From assembly GCA_029532415.1 (NCBI GenBank), contig JAQOTA010000069.1:1860001-1924000 (forward strand): a stretch of 64,000 nucleotides of DNA, written 5' to 3'. The notes below the pieces were generated by a model, which worked only from the letters and a program-made list of their open reading frames with translations, was not told the DNA's origin and ran no database searches. Of this stretch, positions 35,623 to 46,436 are shown one piece after another. This DNA is from Marasmius tenuissimus. Lineage: Eukaryota; Basidiomycota; Agaricomycetes; Agaricales; Marasmiaceae. Position 1 is the first letter of the stretch; the number at the start of each line of letters is the position of its first letter. A program made the translations under genes and the position numbers.

Positions 35623-37588
35623 ATGAAGAGTTTCCCCGTCCTTTTGTCCTGGATCGCCAGCGTGCATGCCTGGAGGACATTCGTCGTCCCCCACTCCGAC
35701 GTTGCGGGTCAGGATGACGCGCCTGGTTTGATGGCCGCTCTCGCAAATTTCAGCTCAGACACGACCATTCTATTCGAGCAAGGCGTGACATACAACATTC
35801 TGACACCAATCTTGTTCCCGGTTATGAACAACGTCGAAATACGGATCGAAGGGAATTTGACGTTGCCAGATGATATACCCGCAGTTCAGGCTATTGTTGC
35901 GGATTCTGTAAGTTTTCTTTCGGTGTTGGGTTATCCGTCGCGATATGCTGATCATCCATTGATATGACATCCAGTCCTTCCCGGGAGCATGGTTCACATG
36001 GACTGGTGGAAAGAATGTTACTCTTCGCGGTTCCGAAGACCCGGAATGGGGTTGGGTGGATGCTCACGGGCAAGCGGTACGTCAGTCTGACCCTCAGATC
36101 TTTCTTTCTCTAAACAATATTCATGAACGACAGTGGTGGGATGCTCAGAACCAAGTCAACCGGCCTCATGGCTGGCGTTTCTCGAAGATCGATGGAGGAG
36201 TTATCAGGGATATGAAGATTTGGAAGCCTATCGCATCGAATTTCTTAACAACTGGTTCAAGCAATCTTCATGTCTACAATAACCGTATCATGGCAGTTTC
36301 GGATACGAATGTGAGTACTACATATGGACAACTGTGGAATCGCTGTTTTGATCGCCACATCCTCCTAGTCTTTCCCATTCAACACGTATGTCTCGTAGCC
36401 CTGCCGAAGGCGCTTTAGTTACTAACTCCTCTTCGAAACACACAGTGATGGTGATTATTGTCTCGGAAAACTATACCACGGCTTTTAACCAAAGTCTCTA
36501 GGATTCGCTGCTGGGGGCACTAATATGCTTTTCGAGGACAACCACATCGAAAACGGAGACGATTGTCTCAACGTCAATACTGGCGCGAAGAACATTCATT
36601 CCAGGTACGTGTCAGTCCATGCTCCCACGAAAAACCGATTCACCTCCTTCCAGGAATACATATTGCAAAGGAGGACATGGGCTATCGATCGGATCTTTGG
36701 GAAAGGACGGAGCCGTGGCCGACGTGCAGAACATCTTGTGAGTATTCCGAACTCGGTTGCTTCCCTTCTCTCCGACGACAATCGACGCGCTCTCAGGATC
36801 GAGAACGCTGTCATGGTCGACAGTCTCTACGCTGCAAGGTTCAAGAGCTGGACTGGTGGAAATGGGCTCGCTCGAAAGTATGTCACCTACTTGACTGTGC
36901 CGAGTCTTGATGTTGATTTACCCTTACAGCGTTACGTGGAAGAACATCATCTTTCGCGACGTCCCGTTCCCCATTTATGTGACCCAAAAGTATGTTCCTC
37001 GACGCCTTCTCTACTTTGATTCAAGATGGACTGAACACCCATCAGCTACTGGGATCAAAGCATTGGTCCGCAACCCAACTCGAGTATGATCAACAACACC
37101 CACATCCAGGACTTCACATTCGAGAACTTCACAGGAGATGTTAAAGAGTGTGTATAAACGTTTTTCCTTCATTCGGGTTGCTCACAATAACTTCCTTTTC
37201 GACTTTCAGTGTCCCCTACGTTGAAGGATCCTGTGTCACCGACCCATGCTGGTATGCTGTACCTAACGCGACAGGCAAAGAGGTCATTATACTAGACCTG
37301 TATCCCGGTACCGGTGAGTCCCTCCCCGTCCCCTTGTAGGAGCTTTTGCTCATGACCCACACCCAAAGCCACAAACGTAGTTGCGAAAAATATTTTCGCG
37401 CGAACTCAAACAGGCACAGAAGTTGCTGTGATGTGTGATCCTGCGACTGTAAGTTTCCACCCCGAGACTACCCACTCCGTTGGCTGTTTCACTCACATTG
37501 GATATAGGTCACTAGTGACGTTGGCTTCAAGTGCCAGGACGGACCATTCGTACCTTCTAGGAACCGATCAATATTTGGAGTTGCGTAA
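35623..37588 (+). CDS. Glycoside hydrolase family 28, exo-polygalacturonase type
   Basis: Thirteen exons: 35623-35907, 35975-36076, 36134-36310, 36369-36385, 36446-36450, 36502-36604, 36654-36737, 36797-36877, 36930-36989, 37046-37147, 37210-37313, 37369-37448 and 37508-37588; 426 residues. A signal peptide (FPVLLSWIASVHA) is followed by a right-handed beta-helix enzyme with the full GH28 set: NTDGF (193-197), GDDC (214-217), GGHGLSIGSLG with the catalytic-site His at about 238, and RFK (272-274). The NTDGF motif is assembled from a 17-base exon and a 5-base exon; no other splicing keeps the frame. The spacing and the CTDPCW segment fit the exo-acting branch that trims galacturonic acid from pectin ends. 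The last exon and the following intergenic DNA are duplicated at 39.99-40.17 kb. Confidence 0.92.
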
Positions 37589-38281
37589 ACCTAGGCATTC
37601 TCTACGAATCGGAACGGAGGGAAGATAACAGGTATGGTTATGGAGATCATGGGCCGAGCATAGATGTATTATAGGGCACGAGAAGACGTTGGTCAATTCG
37701 ACTAGGTTCACCCTTTTGCTCATCGAGAAGAGCTCGCGAAAGATTAAATCCGAGGACAAAGCGATGATAGCGGTGCTATGATCTGGGCCGTGGAGCCCAC
37801 TGCCGCGCTGTTGGAGCTTGTGGACTACCTCTCCACTGACGCTTCTCCCTCAAGCTGCTAACCTTTTGCAGTGCTCTTGGACTCTTGGCTCTGCTCTATC
37901 CATTAGCGACGAGCAAACTTCAAGTCCCTCGTGTTGAACTTTGACTGCACCTAATATCCTGTTGAAGGTCCGTACAGTTGTACAACGTTACTGAATGATA
38001 ACGCTGATACCGGTAATACCATCTACAGCTTTTCCTCTTTCACCAGGCGTATCCTTATGCCTCGTCGCAAGTTCCATGATCTACTTGGCGGAGCTTTGGG
38101 AGACATCAGGATCAGGACTCGAGCGCGCCGCCAATGAATTGCTCAACAGGATTGATTGCTAGTATCTGCAGGATCGGAACGCGATGCCGTGCTTCTGGGC
38201 AGTGGGACCGGGGAGCATGTCCCTGACACGGCACACCGCCACCGGGATTCGGTCATTGATCTGTATCAACCACCCAGATCG

Positions 38282-38289
38282 TATTTAAA
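38282..38289 (+). promoter_or_regulatory. TATTTAAA box of glycine-rich gene 1
   Basis: TATTTAAAAAGG lies about 72 bases before the ATG at 38354. The equivalent box is preserved at 40882-40890 before copy 2. Confidence 0.5.
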
Positions 38290-38353
38290 AAGGCGGTCAT
38301 TTCATCGTCGGTTTCTACATCTCGTTTTTTTTACGACCCCTAACGACACGAAT

Positions 38354-39592
38354 ATGTATGTCCCTTTTGTAACTTCGTTATCGACTTTGAACTCTTCGAC
38401 GAAACGACAACGGATCAAGAGAAAAGGAGGGGGAGGCGGTGGTAGAGGTGGAGGAGGAGGTGGTGGTGGTAGAAGTGGTGGAGGAGGAGGTAGAAGTGGT
38501 GGTGGTGGCGGTGGTAGCGGCGGTGGCCGTAGTGGAGGTGGAGGTGGAGGTAGCAGCGGTGGCGGAAGAAACGGAGGTTCTGGCGGAAGCTCTGGAGGAA
38601 GCTCCAGTGGCAGTCGTGGTAGTATCTCCACTGGTTCCGGACCGTCGAGATCTATATCCTCAGGATCCTCTGGAGGAGGGCCTGTCTCTACTATCTCCTC
38701 AGGAGCCTTTGCTGGGCGGTCCATTGGAGGAGGAAGCAGGGGGCAAGTCTATGGGACCAGGTACTTATTTCTATCGCTAGTCCTAATCGAGCAGTTCCAC
38801 TGACATATCTGTCCCTTTTTATTCAGGCAATACGGAAGTGGTTATCCTGGTGTAACCGGAGCAGGTGTTGCAGGTCGTGGTTTCCCATTCTACTTCTGGC
38901 CCGTTACATGGGGTGGTGCAGCAGGCGCTGGAACGGCAGGGTACTATCATAACCATCGTGATGAGGTTAGTCTTCTAGTCGAAGCATGGTAGTCTTATTT
39001 TTAATCACCCTCTTCACTACAGTACGGCCGACCAAACAACTCCAGTCGACCTGGTGGTGCCATGACCTACGCCACGTTCGTCGTCGACAACTCCACGACC
39101 TACCATGTCATCGCAGACAACACCACAGTCGCCTCGCTCGTCACCACCATCAACGAAAAGTGTTCTTCCTTCATCACAACCGGGAACAACACCCTCACAA
39201 CCACACAACCCAGCATGATATTACCTTACAACGCTACCGCCTCCAACGCAACGAAACCCGAAAACGCGATTCAATACTACCGCGCCAGCAGCGTCGTCCT
39301 CGCCCTCGATGGGTACAACAACTCGGCCGTTTACTCGAACGATACGAATGCACCCGATACGCCTCTTCCGAGTACTCTGAACACTAGCGCGCTCGATTGT
39401 TTGAACCGGACGATTGGGCAGTCTGTTCCTCTTGTTGATTCTTCGACTTCATCGTCAACAAGCCCAGGGGGATCTGGCAACGGGGGAACTATCTCTGGGG
39501 GTAACTTCAACGCTGGTACTCGGATGGTGTCGCCTGGTCTTCCGGGAGTGATAGCGTTGCTGGCGGTGCTTGTGCATCTCGTGGCGTCATAA
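38354..39592 (+). CDS. Glycine-rich protein with conserved C-terminal extracellular-type domain, copy 1
   Basis: Exons are 38354-38760, 38827-38965 and 39023-39592; the product is 371 residues. After a short hydrophobic start (MYVPFVTSLSTL) and a basic KRQRIKRK there is a Gly/Ser/Arg tract of roughly 100 residues. SGAFAGRSIGGG and GYPGVTGAGVAGRGFPFYFWPVTWGG follow. Then comes a conserved domain with many N-glycosylation sequons (ATFVVDNSTTYHVIADNTTV, IQYYRASSVVLALDGYNNSA), TSALDCLNRTIG, a Ser/Gly linker and a hydrophobic C-terminus (GVIALLAVLVHLVAS) that suggests lipid anchoring or membrane insertion. I recognise this as a recurrent uncharacterised agaricomycete family, without a known function. 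The ATG was chosen because it is shared by all three paralogues. Confidence 0.85.
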
Positions 39593-40962
39593 GCCGTCTT
39601 GACAATCATACCAATGTAGCCATTAATTGTACACTACTCACTTTTACCTGTTCATACGACATACCGCCTGTATTCTACCAATACCTTTCTAATCTCTATT
39701 CGATCACTATGACCACACGTTAATTGGTACACCGTATGACTTTGGGGGGCGATGGGCTAAACGATACAGATTATGATGCATCGTTATGAACCTACGAGCG
39801 CAGGAACCGGTTACGTTTGTCCGAAATCGCGTCAAGTAACCAGACTCCCCACATTTTGGTTTCAAATCACGCTCAAACAACCCAAAGTTGCATCTTGACT
39901 CCCCACAGAGGTAGTCGCATCAAGCTTACACCTTGAGGTGTGGGCTCGAAAATGGATCGCGCGCTGGTCTTATTTTTTTGTGCAAACGGAGGAGGATAGA
40001 TCCTGCGATTATGCGTTTCCCTCCCGAGACTACCCACCCCATTCAAAGCTGTTTTACTCATACGGAGTCATACCCACATTGAACTTAGGTCACTAGCGAC
40101 GTTGGCTTCAAGTGCCAGGACGGACCATTCGTACCTTCTGGGAACCGATCAATATTTGGAGTTGCGTAAACCTGGGCATTCTCTATTGGACGAATCCGAA
40201 CTGTGAGGGAAGATAACAGGTGATTGGCATGCACATGGGTCACGTATAGACGTATCATAGGATACGAGAAGATGTTGGTCAATTCGACTGGGTTTCCCTT
40301 CTGCTCATCGAGACGAAGAGGCTCGCGAAAGACCAAACCCGAGGACAAAGCGATGACAGCGGTGTGGTATGATCTGAGCCGTAGAGCCCACTGCCGCGCT
40401 GCCCGCTGCCGCGTTGCCCGCTGCCGCGCCCCCCGCTGTAGGACCTTGTGGACTACCTCTCCACTGATGCTTCTCCCTCGAGCTGCAGTGCTCTTGGACT
40501 CTCGGCTCTGATCGTCGTTGAATGGATACGGCACAACTTCGAGTCCATCATGTCGAACTTTGACTGAACCTAATATTCCGTTGAAGGTCTGTACAGTTGT
40601 ACAATGTTACTGAATAATAAAGCTAATACCGATAATTCGTTGTACGGCTTTTCCTCTTTCACCAGGCGTATCCTTATGCTTCCTCGCACATTCTGTGATC
40701 TACTTGGCGGAGCTTTGGGAGGCATCAGGATCAGGACTCGAGCGCGCCGTCAATGAATCGCTCAACAGGATTCCTAGTATCTCCAGATGCCGTGCACGGG
40801 ACTAGGAAACCGATCCTCGTCCCTGGCGCGGCACACCGCCACCGGGATCCGGTCATTGATCAGTATCAACACTCGAATCTATATTTAAAAAGGCCGTTGT
40901 ATCGTTATTGGTTTCTCCATCTCGATTCTCGTTTTTTTTTCTACGACCCCAACGATACAAAT
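39593..40962. other. Spacer between the two duplicated units, and the left part of copy 2
   Basis: 39839-39990 is unique sequence between the duplication copies. From 39991 the stretch repeats the intergenic DNA of copy 1, including the stranded GH28 exon (listed separately). At 40385-40440 copy 2 has a small expansion (cccgctgccgcg-type units, three to four times) where copy 1 has one unit. Confidence 0.6.
40089..40169 (+). pseudogene. Stranded last exon of the GH28 gene
   Basis: These 81 bases match GH28 exon 13 (37508-37588) almost exactly, still open from the splice acceptor to the TAA (VTSDVGFKCQDGPFVPS...). The preceding intron is partly preserved from 39991, but no other GH28 exon is present. 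It is a footprint of the tandem duplication, not a gene. Confidence 0.9.
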
Positions 40963-42042
40963 ATGTATATCCCTTTTATAGCTGCGCTAGCAAATTTAAA
41001 CTCTCCGACGAAACGACAACGATTCAGAAGGAAAGGAGGTGGTGGACGTGGTAGAGGTGGTGGCGGAAGCTCTGGGGGAAGCTCCAGCGGCAGTCGTGGT
41101 AGTATCTCCATTGGTTCTGGACCGTCGAGATCTATATCCTCAGGATCCTCTGGAGGAGGTCCTGTCTCTACTATCTCTTCAGGAGCCTTTGCTGGACGAT
41201 CCATTGGAGGAGGAAACAGGGACCAAGTTTACGGGAGCAGGTACTTATTTCTATCGCTAGTCCTATTCGAACAGTTACACTGACATATCTGTCCCTTTCC
41301 ACTCAGGCAATACGGAAGTGGCTATCCTGGTGTAACCGGAGCCGGTGTTGCAGGTCGCGGTTTCCCGTTCTACTTCTGGCCCGTTACATGGGGTGGTGCT
41401 GCAGGCGCTGGAACGGCTGCGCACTATCATAACCATCGCGATGAGGTTAGTCTTCTAGTTGAAGCATCGTAGTCTCGTTTCTAATCATCTTCACTACAGT
41501 ACGGCCGACCAAACAACTCCAGTCGACCTGGTGGTGCCATGACCTACGCCACGTTCGTCGTCGACAACTCCACGACCTACCATGTCATCGCAGACAACAC
41601 CACAGTTGCCTCGCTCGTCACCACCATCAACAAAAAGTGTTCTTCCTTTATCACAACCGTGAACAACACCTTCACAACCACACAACCCAGCATGATATTA
41701 CCTTACAACGCTACCGCCTCCAACGCGACGGTAGTACCCGAAAGCGCGATTCAATACTACCGCGCCAGCAGCGTCGTTCTCACCCTCGATGGGTACAACA
41801 ACTCGGCTGTTTACTCGAACGATACGAATGCGCCGGATACGCCTCTTCCGAGCACTCTGAACACCAGTGCGCTCGATTGTTTGAACCGGACGATTGGGGA
41901 GTCTGTTCCTCTTGTTTCGTCAACGAGCCCAGGGGGATCTGGCACCGTAGGCAAGTTTAACGCTGGAACTCGGATGGTTTCTCCTGGCCTTCCGGGAGCA
42001 GTAGCGTTGTTGGCGGTACTTGTACATCTTGCATCGTCATGA
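40963..42042 (+). CDS. Glycine-rich protein with conserved C-terminal domain, copy 2
   Basis: Exons are 40963-41240, 41307-41445 and 41500-42042; the product is 319 residues, with the same intron positions and phases as copy 1. The glycine tract is cut to about 20 residues (GGGGRGRGGGGSSGG), while everything from GSRGSIS onward is closely similar. Exon 2 has exactly the same length (139 bases). The C-terminal linker is shorter and the hydrophobic end (GAVALLAVLVHLASS) is kept. The frame is intact, so it is likely functional. The difference from copy 1 lies mainly in repeat length. Confidence 0.85.
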
Positions 42043-42283
42043 ACCGTCTCAATGATTATACCATTGTAGCCATTAGTTGCACGTTACTTACTTTCACCTG
42101 ATCATACGGTATACTACCGCCTGTATTCTACCAATACCTTTCTAATCTCCATTCGATATTTATGACCACATGTTGATTGGTACACTGTATGTATTTGGGG
42201 GTGATGGGCTAAACGATACAGATTATGATACATCGTTATGAACCTACGAGCGCAGGAACCGGTCACGTTTGTCCGAAATTGCG

Positions 42284-43384
42284 TCAAGAAATCACGAACT
42301 GAGCCAACACCACCACCAACGCCGCCATCGACATCAAGGGGTCATACAACACTCCAGCGCTGTTACGACCGACAGCAACGTTTCGAACGAGAGGTGTAGA
42401 CGCTCCTATCGTCTGATTCAAGCAGTCCAACGCACTGGCATTCAACCCCGCCGGGAGTGGAGTATCAGGCACATTCGTATCGTTCGAAAATACCGCCGAA
42501 TTGTTATATCCATCGAGTGCCAGTGCGACGCTACTAGCACGGTAGTACTGGATAACGTTCTCAGGTTTTGTCGCGTTGGGTGCGGAGGCATCGTATGGTT
42601 TGAGCATATCGGAAGTGGTGGCGGAGAGGGTGGTATTCGCAGTGGTGGTGTAGCCAGAACATTTAGAGTTGATGCTGATGATCAGGGATGATACTGTGGC
42701 GTTGTCTGCGAGGAGATGGTATGTAGTGTTATTGCCGACGTCAAAGGTTGCATAGGTCATGGCGCCACCGGGTCTGCTCGAGTTGTCTGGTCGGCCGTAC
42801 TGGAAGTTGAGTCAATAAGATGGGGGACAGCCAGTATTCGTAGACAGCTCACCTCGTCATCGCGATTGTGGTAGTAGGCAGCTGTGCCAACGCTGGCTGC
42901 CGCTCCCCAAGTTACGGGCCAGAAGTAGAATGGAAAGCCCCTGCCTGCGACGCCAGCTCCTGTTACCCCAGGATAGCCGCTTCCGTATTGTCTGAAGGAG
43001 ATCAGCGGACAAGCTTTCATCTAGAGAATTCTATACTGACCTAGTTCCATACACCTGGCTTCTGCTTCCACCACCAATAGAACGACCCGCAAAGGCTCCT
43101 GAGGAGATTTGGCTGACAGGGCCTCCTCCAGTGGAGATTGAAGAGATAGGCTTAGACGAGCCGCTACCGTTTCCGGTGGAAATGGAAGGCGAGCGAGAGC
43201 CAGTACTTCCGCCAGAGCTGCGTCCGCCGCTGCTAGATCCTCCACTTCGACCGCCGCTCGATCCCCCAGTTGAGCCGCCACCTCGTCCACCGCCTCCACC
43301 GCCGCCTCCACCACCTCCAGCTCTTCTGTCGAGACCAGATCGTCGTCGTTTTATTGAAAACGTAGAGATGAACGGGATAAACAT
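42284..43384 (-). CDS. Glycine-rich protein with conserved C-terminal domain, inverted copy 3
   Basis: Exons are 43384-43041, 42991-42853 and 42799-42284; the product is 332 residues, convergent with copy 2. The gene architecture is identical (139-base middle exon, same phases), but the sequence is more diverged: MFIPFISTFSIKRRRSGLDRR, a Gly/Ser/Arg tract, SGAFAGRSIGGGSRSQVYG, GRGFPFYFWPVTWG, ATFDVGNNTTYHLLADNATV, IQYYRASSVALALDGYNNSA, and the hydrophobic end (SMAALVVVLAQFVIS). It is therefore an older paralogue than the tandem pair. Function is unknown. Confidence 0.85.
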
Positions 43385-44139
43385 GTCGTTGTACTATTTG
43401 ATGGTTCCTTGAAGATTGGAATTCGATAAAAGGGTATTGTCAAATGGTGTCATCAAATTGGAGCGTTCTTATATGATAGTCCCGGTAAAACTAGGACATG
43501 CCTGATTCATCGGAGGAGTCAATTTGTTGTTGGAGATGTGTTTTTGACAGTACTTACTCCTGACCGGGGCTGACGGCATCATCACATTGCATCTCTTCAT
43601 CGACATCCCCTGGATTTGCTGTTGAGGAAGGCGGTGCACGCCCGCAAGTTCATGTAGAGATTTCGGCCCTCGAAAGTTGAATTTCAAACGACGTGACCAC
43701 GCTCCTGCAAATGGTATGGTTCAGGAATTCGAAAGAGCAATTTGAGAGCCATACTGGACTTGTTATTTGCTGGAGTGAGCTCTACAAACTTCAGACAGGG
43801 TCGAACGCTGTGACAGCTGAGCGCTGAGCATGAATGAACGCTCCACCCCGAAAATCGAGGGAGGCAGTGTGCATGGTGGTGGATCGAAGGAGAGTCAACA
43901 CGCTCCAACAGCTGTCTTATTGCCGACACCGGCAGGCTCAAAATGCCGAACAGCCTCTTTCAAGGAATTTGACGATCTTGGGCTAGATCTCCTTATATCG
44001 CCTCACAAACAGCTTGCCAACACGTTCGATTGTGTGCTTGTAGCTGGAAATAAAGATACAGACCAGCCGGGGAAATTGCTCACATTCCGAATCCAGCCGT
44101 TCTTGCTATATACTTGTTCAATTTGTTTTCAGAGTATCT
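43385..44139. other. Intergenic stretch with no supported gene
   Basis: Short frames only. The right end borders the tRNA-Lys gene. Confidence 0.35.
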
Positions 44140-44222
44140 GCCCGCCTAGCTCAATCGGATAGAGCGTCAGACTTTTAAGAAAGGGCATCTGAAGGCTGCG
44201 AGTTCGACCCTCGCGGTGGGCT
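44140..44222 (+). tRNA. tRNA-Lys (anticodon TTT) with a 9-base intron
   Basis: The acceptor stem GCCCGCC pairs with GGTGGGC (one G-U), and T at 44222 is the discriminator. The D-arm is TAGCTCAATCGGATAGAGC, and the anticodon stem TCAGA/TCTGA closes the loop CTTTTAA. The T-arm is GCGAGTTCGACCCTCGC. An intron of 9 bases (agaaagggc, or equivalent shift) lies after position 37. Confidence 0.93.
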
Positions 44223-44532
44223 ATTGCGTATTCATATGTCTTCCTTTTTCCCTCCCCCCAAGACTTTGGTATATAGGCTACAGTGGTTCCATTGTGCCTC
44301 ATACGAATCGTGCAACAAGGTATTCGCCATTCACCGACCGACCCGCAAACGCGAAAAGGTTTTGAGCCAGTACGAATAAGCCCCTATTCTGGGTCGTGTC
44401 AGTTGGAGCTGAGACCTCGTTTGCATGTTCATTGTTAGAGTCTGGACCGAGACCGCTGGTACACCGCGCCATTTCCTGCTCAATTACTCAATTCTCACAA
44501 CGTTCTGCTTACACTGAACGCTCGAATCAAGT

Positions 44533-45396
44533 ATGGGAGGCCGTCTCCGGCTCAAAGACTCCACCGTCCGAGATGAGTGTGGCGAAGTACAAGACGACGA
44601 CGAGCAGCTCGAAAAAGAGGACCAAGAAGAAACGTTTGGAGGGGTCAAGGGTCAGAAGTTATCGCAAGTCAAGAACGACGACGAAGACGCCGAGGAGGAA
44701 GAAGAGATCTACTGGTCCTACACGTACTCCAGCCTCCACAAGTTCAGAGGCAGAATTCTCCGTGCCATCATCCAACACCTCGAGGGTCTCCTCTCAAACG
44801 TGAACCCCACGATCGAGACGTTCTCTCAAGCCGGCGTAGTTGTCAAGTCTGAAGATGCGGTGAAGAAGGCTAGCTTGAGCAAGAAACAGTCCGTCAAGTC
44901 TGCAAAAGCGGTTGTCGAGGAGGCTTTGAAAATCTGTCAAGACTGGGTTCGGAGCCCAAAGGGCGGCAACGGTCGCGGTGCTCAGCAAGGCTTGGAATCG
45001 AGCAGGCTCTTGTCGAACGATGAGATGATGAAAGGGTGGGGGAATGGTATTCTTTTGCAGACCACGTTGACTGATTCTGCCATGGGACTGGACTCTGGCT
45101 TCGGCGGTACTGAGGACATGCTGGACGCAAACTACTGGGTCACCAAGGTTGAGAAAACTCATTGTTGTCCTCTTCCGTTGCACTTGGCTGGGATACGGGG
45201 GCTATACGATCTGCTTAGGTGGTACGATAACGGTCAGATCGTGTATTCGGACGAGGCGAAGAGGGTCGTGGACGTCATGGACAAGGCGTTGATCTACCTG
45301 GAAGCTGACCCTGACGAAAGAGAGGACATCAAAGAGATGGCGAGGGATATGAGAAAGATAATGGTAAATTGCGACGGAGTCAAGTATGTTGCTTGA
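44533..45396 (+). CDS. Intronless acidic protein, function unknown
   Basis: This is a single open frame of 287 residues, unusual among its intron-rich neighbours. The N-terminus is strongly acidic (ECGEVQDDDEQLEKEDQEE; NDDEDAEEEEEIY). The rest looks helical, with IYWSYTYSSLHKFRGRILRAII, a variable middle, and a conserved-looking block LDANYWVTKVEKTHCCPLPL...GIRGLYDLLRWYDNGQIV. The C-terminus is charged (DPDEREDIKEMARDMRK). No signal peptide or membrane helix is seen, so it is probably intracellular. I do not recognise a family. The lack of introns may mean a retrocopied or recently acquired gene. Confidence 0.65.
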   Translation: MGGRLRLKDSTVRDECGEVQDDDEQLEKEDQEETFGGVKGQKLSQVKNDDEDAEEEEEIYWSYTYSSLHKFRGRILRAIIQHLEGLLSNVNPTIETFSQAGVVVKSEDAVKKASLSKKQSVKSAKAVVEEALKICQDWVRSPKGGNGRGAQQGLESSRLLSNDEMMKGWGNGILLQTTLTDSAMGLDSGFGGTEDMLDANYWVTKVEKTHCCPLPLHLAGIRGLYDLLRWYDNGQIVYSDEAKRVVDVMDKALIYLEADPDEREDIKEMARDMRKIMVNCDGVKYVA

Positions 45397-45533
45397 AGCA
45401 TGATCGAGAGGATCAATCAGGCGAGAGCGCGTTGTTATCAGACACTGATGTCGGTGAAGATTGCATTTCTGTTGTAACTCTAAGTGATTGTATGATAGTT
45501 GCCATGAAGAATGTGTATCGAATCTCAAAACCC

Positions 45534-46436
45534 CTAGACCTTTAGAGCGCCTTCTTCCACGCATCTCTGCCATGACGGACGCGAGTTCAATTCCTTCCAC
45601 CACCTGGACGCGAGAAAAGTACATTTAATTGTGGCCTGCGCACACAAAACCATAGGTACTCACCGGGTAACGTTAGGACCCTGTCTGTCCCAAAGATCCG
45701 AGCCTGCTCGAGGCAGAAAGTTTCCAAAGGAAAGGTGAGCAAGGTCAGCGAGTGTAAGTTGCTAACAAAAAGTGGTCGTCAGCCAGGTTGGTAGGGAGAC
45801 CTCTAAAGCTTGCCACTCACATCGCCAGCAAGATACTTCTGTTTGCCAAGGATCACTTCGTACGCTTTTAAACTCCCTTCCAAAGTCGAAAGTAGATTAT
45901 TGATGTATTCTTGGTCGGGCGTTTGACCGTAGAATCTAGAAGTCCAAGTAAAAATGTGATCTTCAGATTTATTCGACAATGGACGAGAGAGAGAAAGAGA
46001 ACTCACGGCTTGAATACAGCTTCAGCTACGGCTTTGGAGACGTATGGGTCGAAATGGTACCCTTCCATTGAAACCGCTTGCTCGTACTTTGCGGTGGCTT
46101 GGAGGTCGGAAGCGGGTGGGATGAGACTCGTTCCTTGATCAGCGTATTTCTTTGCAAGGTATGTGCAAATTGCACGAGACTCGTAGAGAATGAATCCGTC
46201 GTCATCCTATCATATGATCGAATACATCAATTCCAAGCCGAACTTTGATGGATTTTGGGACTTACGATGTAAGGAACTTTACCGAACGGGTTATGTTCGA
46301 GGTATTCTGGAGTTTTGTGTTCACCTTTGAATAGGTCGACGACGATGAATTCGTATGGGATTTCTTTCTCGTGGAGGACAGTCATGACACGGGTGGTGTT
46401 GGTCGAGACGATCATTCCGTAGAGTTTGAGAACCAT
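45534..46436 (-). CDS. Glutathione S-transferase (phi-like)
   Basis: Exons are 46436-46266, 46206-46007, 45935-45821, 45761-45664 and 45603-45534; the product is 217 residues, standard for the family. The thioredoxin-like N-terminal domain starts MVLKLYGMIVSTNTTRVMTVLHE and contains NPFGKVPYI (cis-Pro) and DDDGFILYESRAI (glutathione-binding ESRAI). The helical C-terminal domain has FYGQTPDQEYI, QLTLADLAHLSFG and a conserved WWKELNSRPSWQ near the end. It conjugates glutathione to electrophiles or acts as a peroxidase in the cytosol (family knowledge). Its neighbours include transporters and a P450, but shared regulation is not shown. Confidence 0.92.

Larger units (their letters stand above)
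37438..39838. repeat. Tandem segmental duplication, copy 1
   Basis: From the end of GH28 exon 12 to just after the glycine-rich gene, this segment recurs in direct orientation at 39991-42288, offset by about 2.55 kb at the left boundary and about 2.45 kb at the right. It carries the last GH28 intron and exon, about 750 bases of intergenic DNA with promoter, and the whole glycine-rich gene. The left boundary is marked by gatcctgcga in both copies, the right by cctacgagcgcaggaaccgg. Confidence 0.85.
39991..42288. repeat. Tandem segmental duplication, copy 2
   Basis: Direct repeat of 37438-39838 with many point differences and a shortened glycine tract. It ends at gcgtcaag, which is also the 3' end (stop codon) of the inverted third paralogue, so the duplication breakpoint lies at the gene end of that neighbour. 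Confidence 0.85.

Noticed and set aside
36245..36530. Direct splicing of GH28 exon 3 to exon 6, skipping the two microexons
   Set aside because: It shifts the frame and deletes the NTDGF motif. Only inclusion of both microexons restores it.
38302..38724. 140-codon minus-strand frame rich in Pro and Leu
   Set aside because: It is the antisense shadow of the glycine-rich tract (GGN read backwards gives CCN). The same shadow appears opposite copies 2 and 3.
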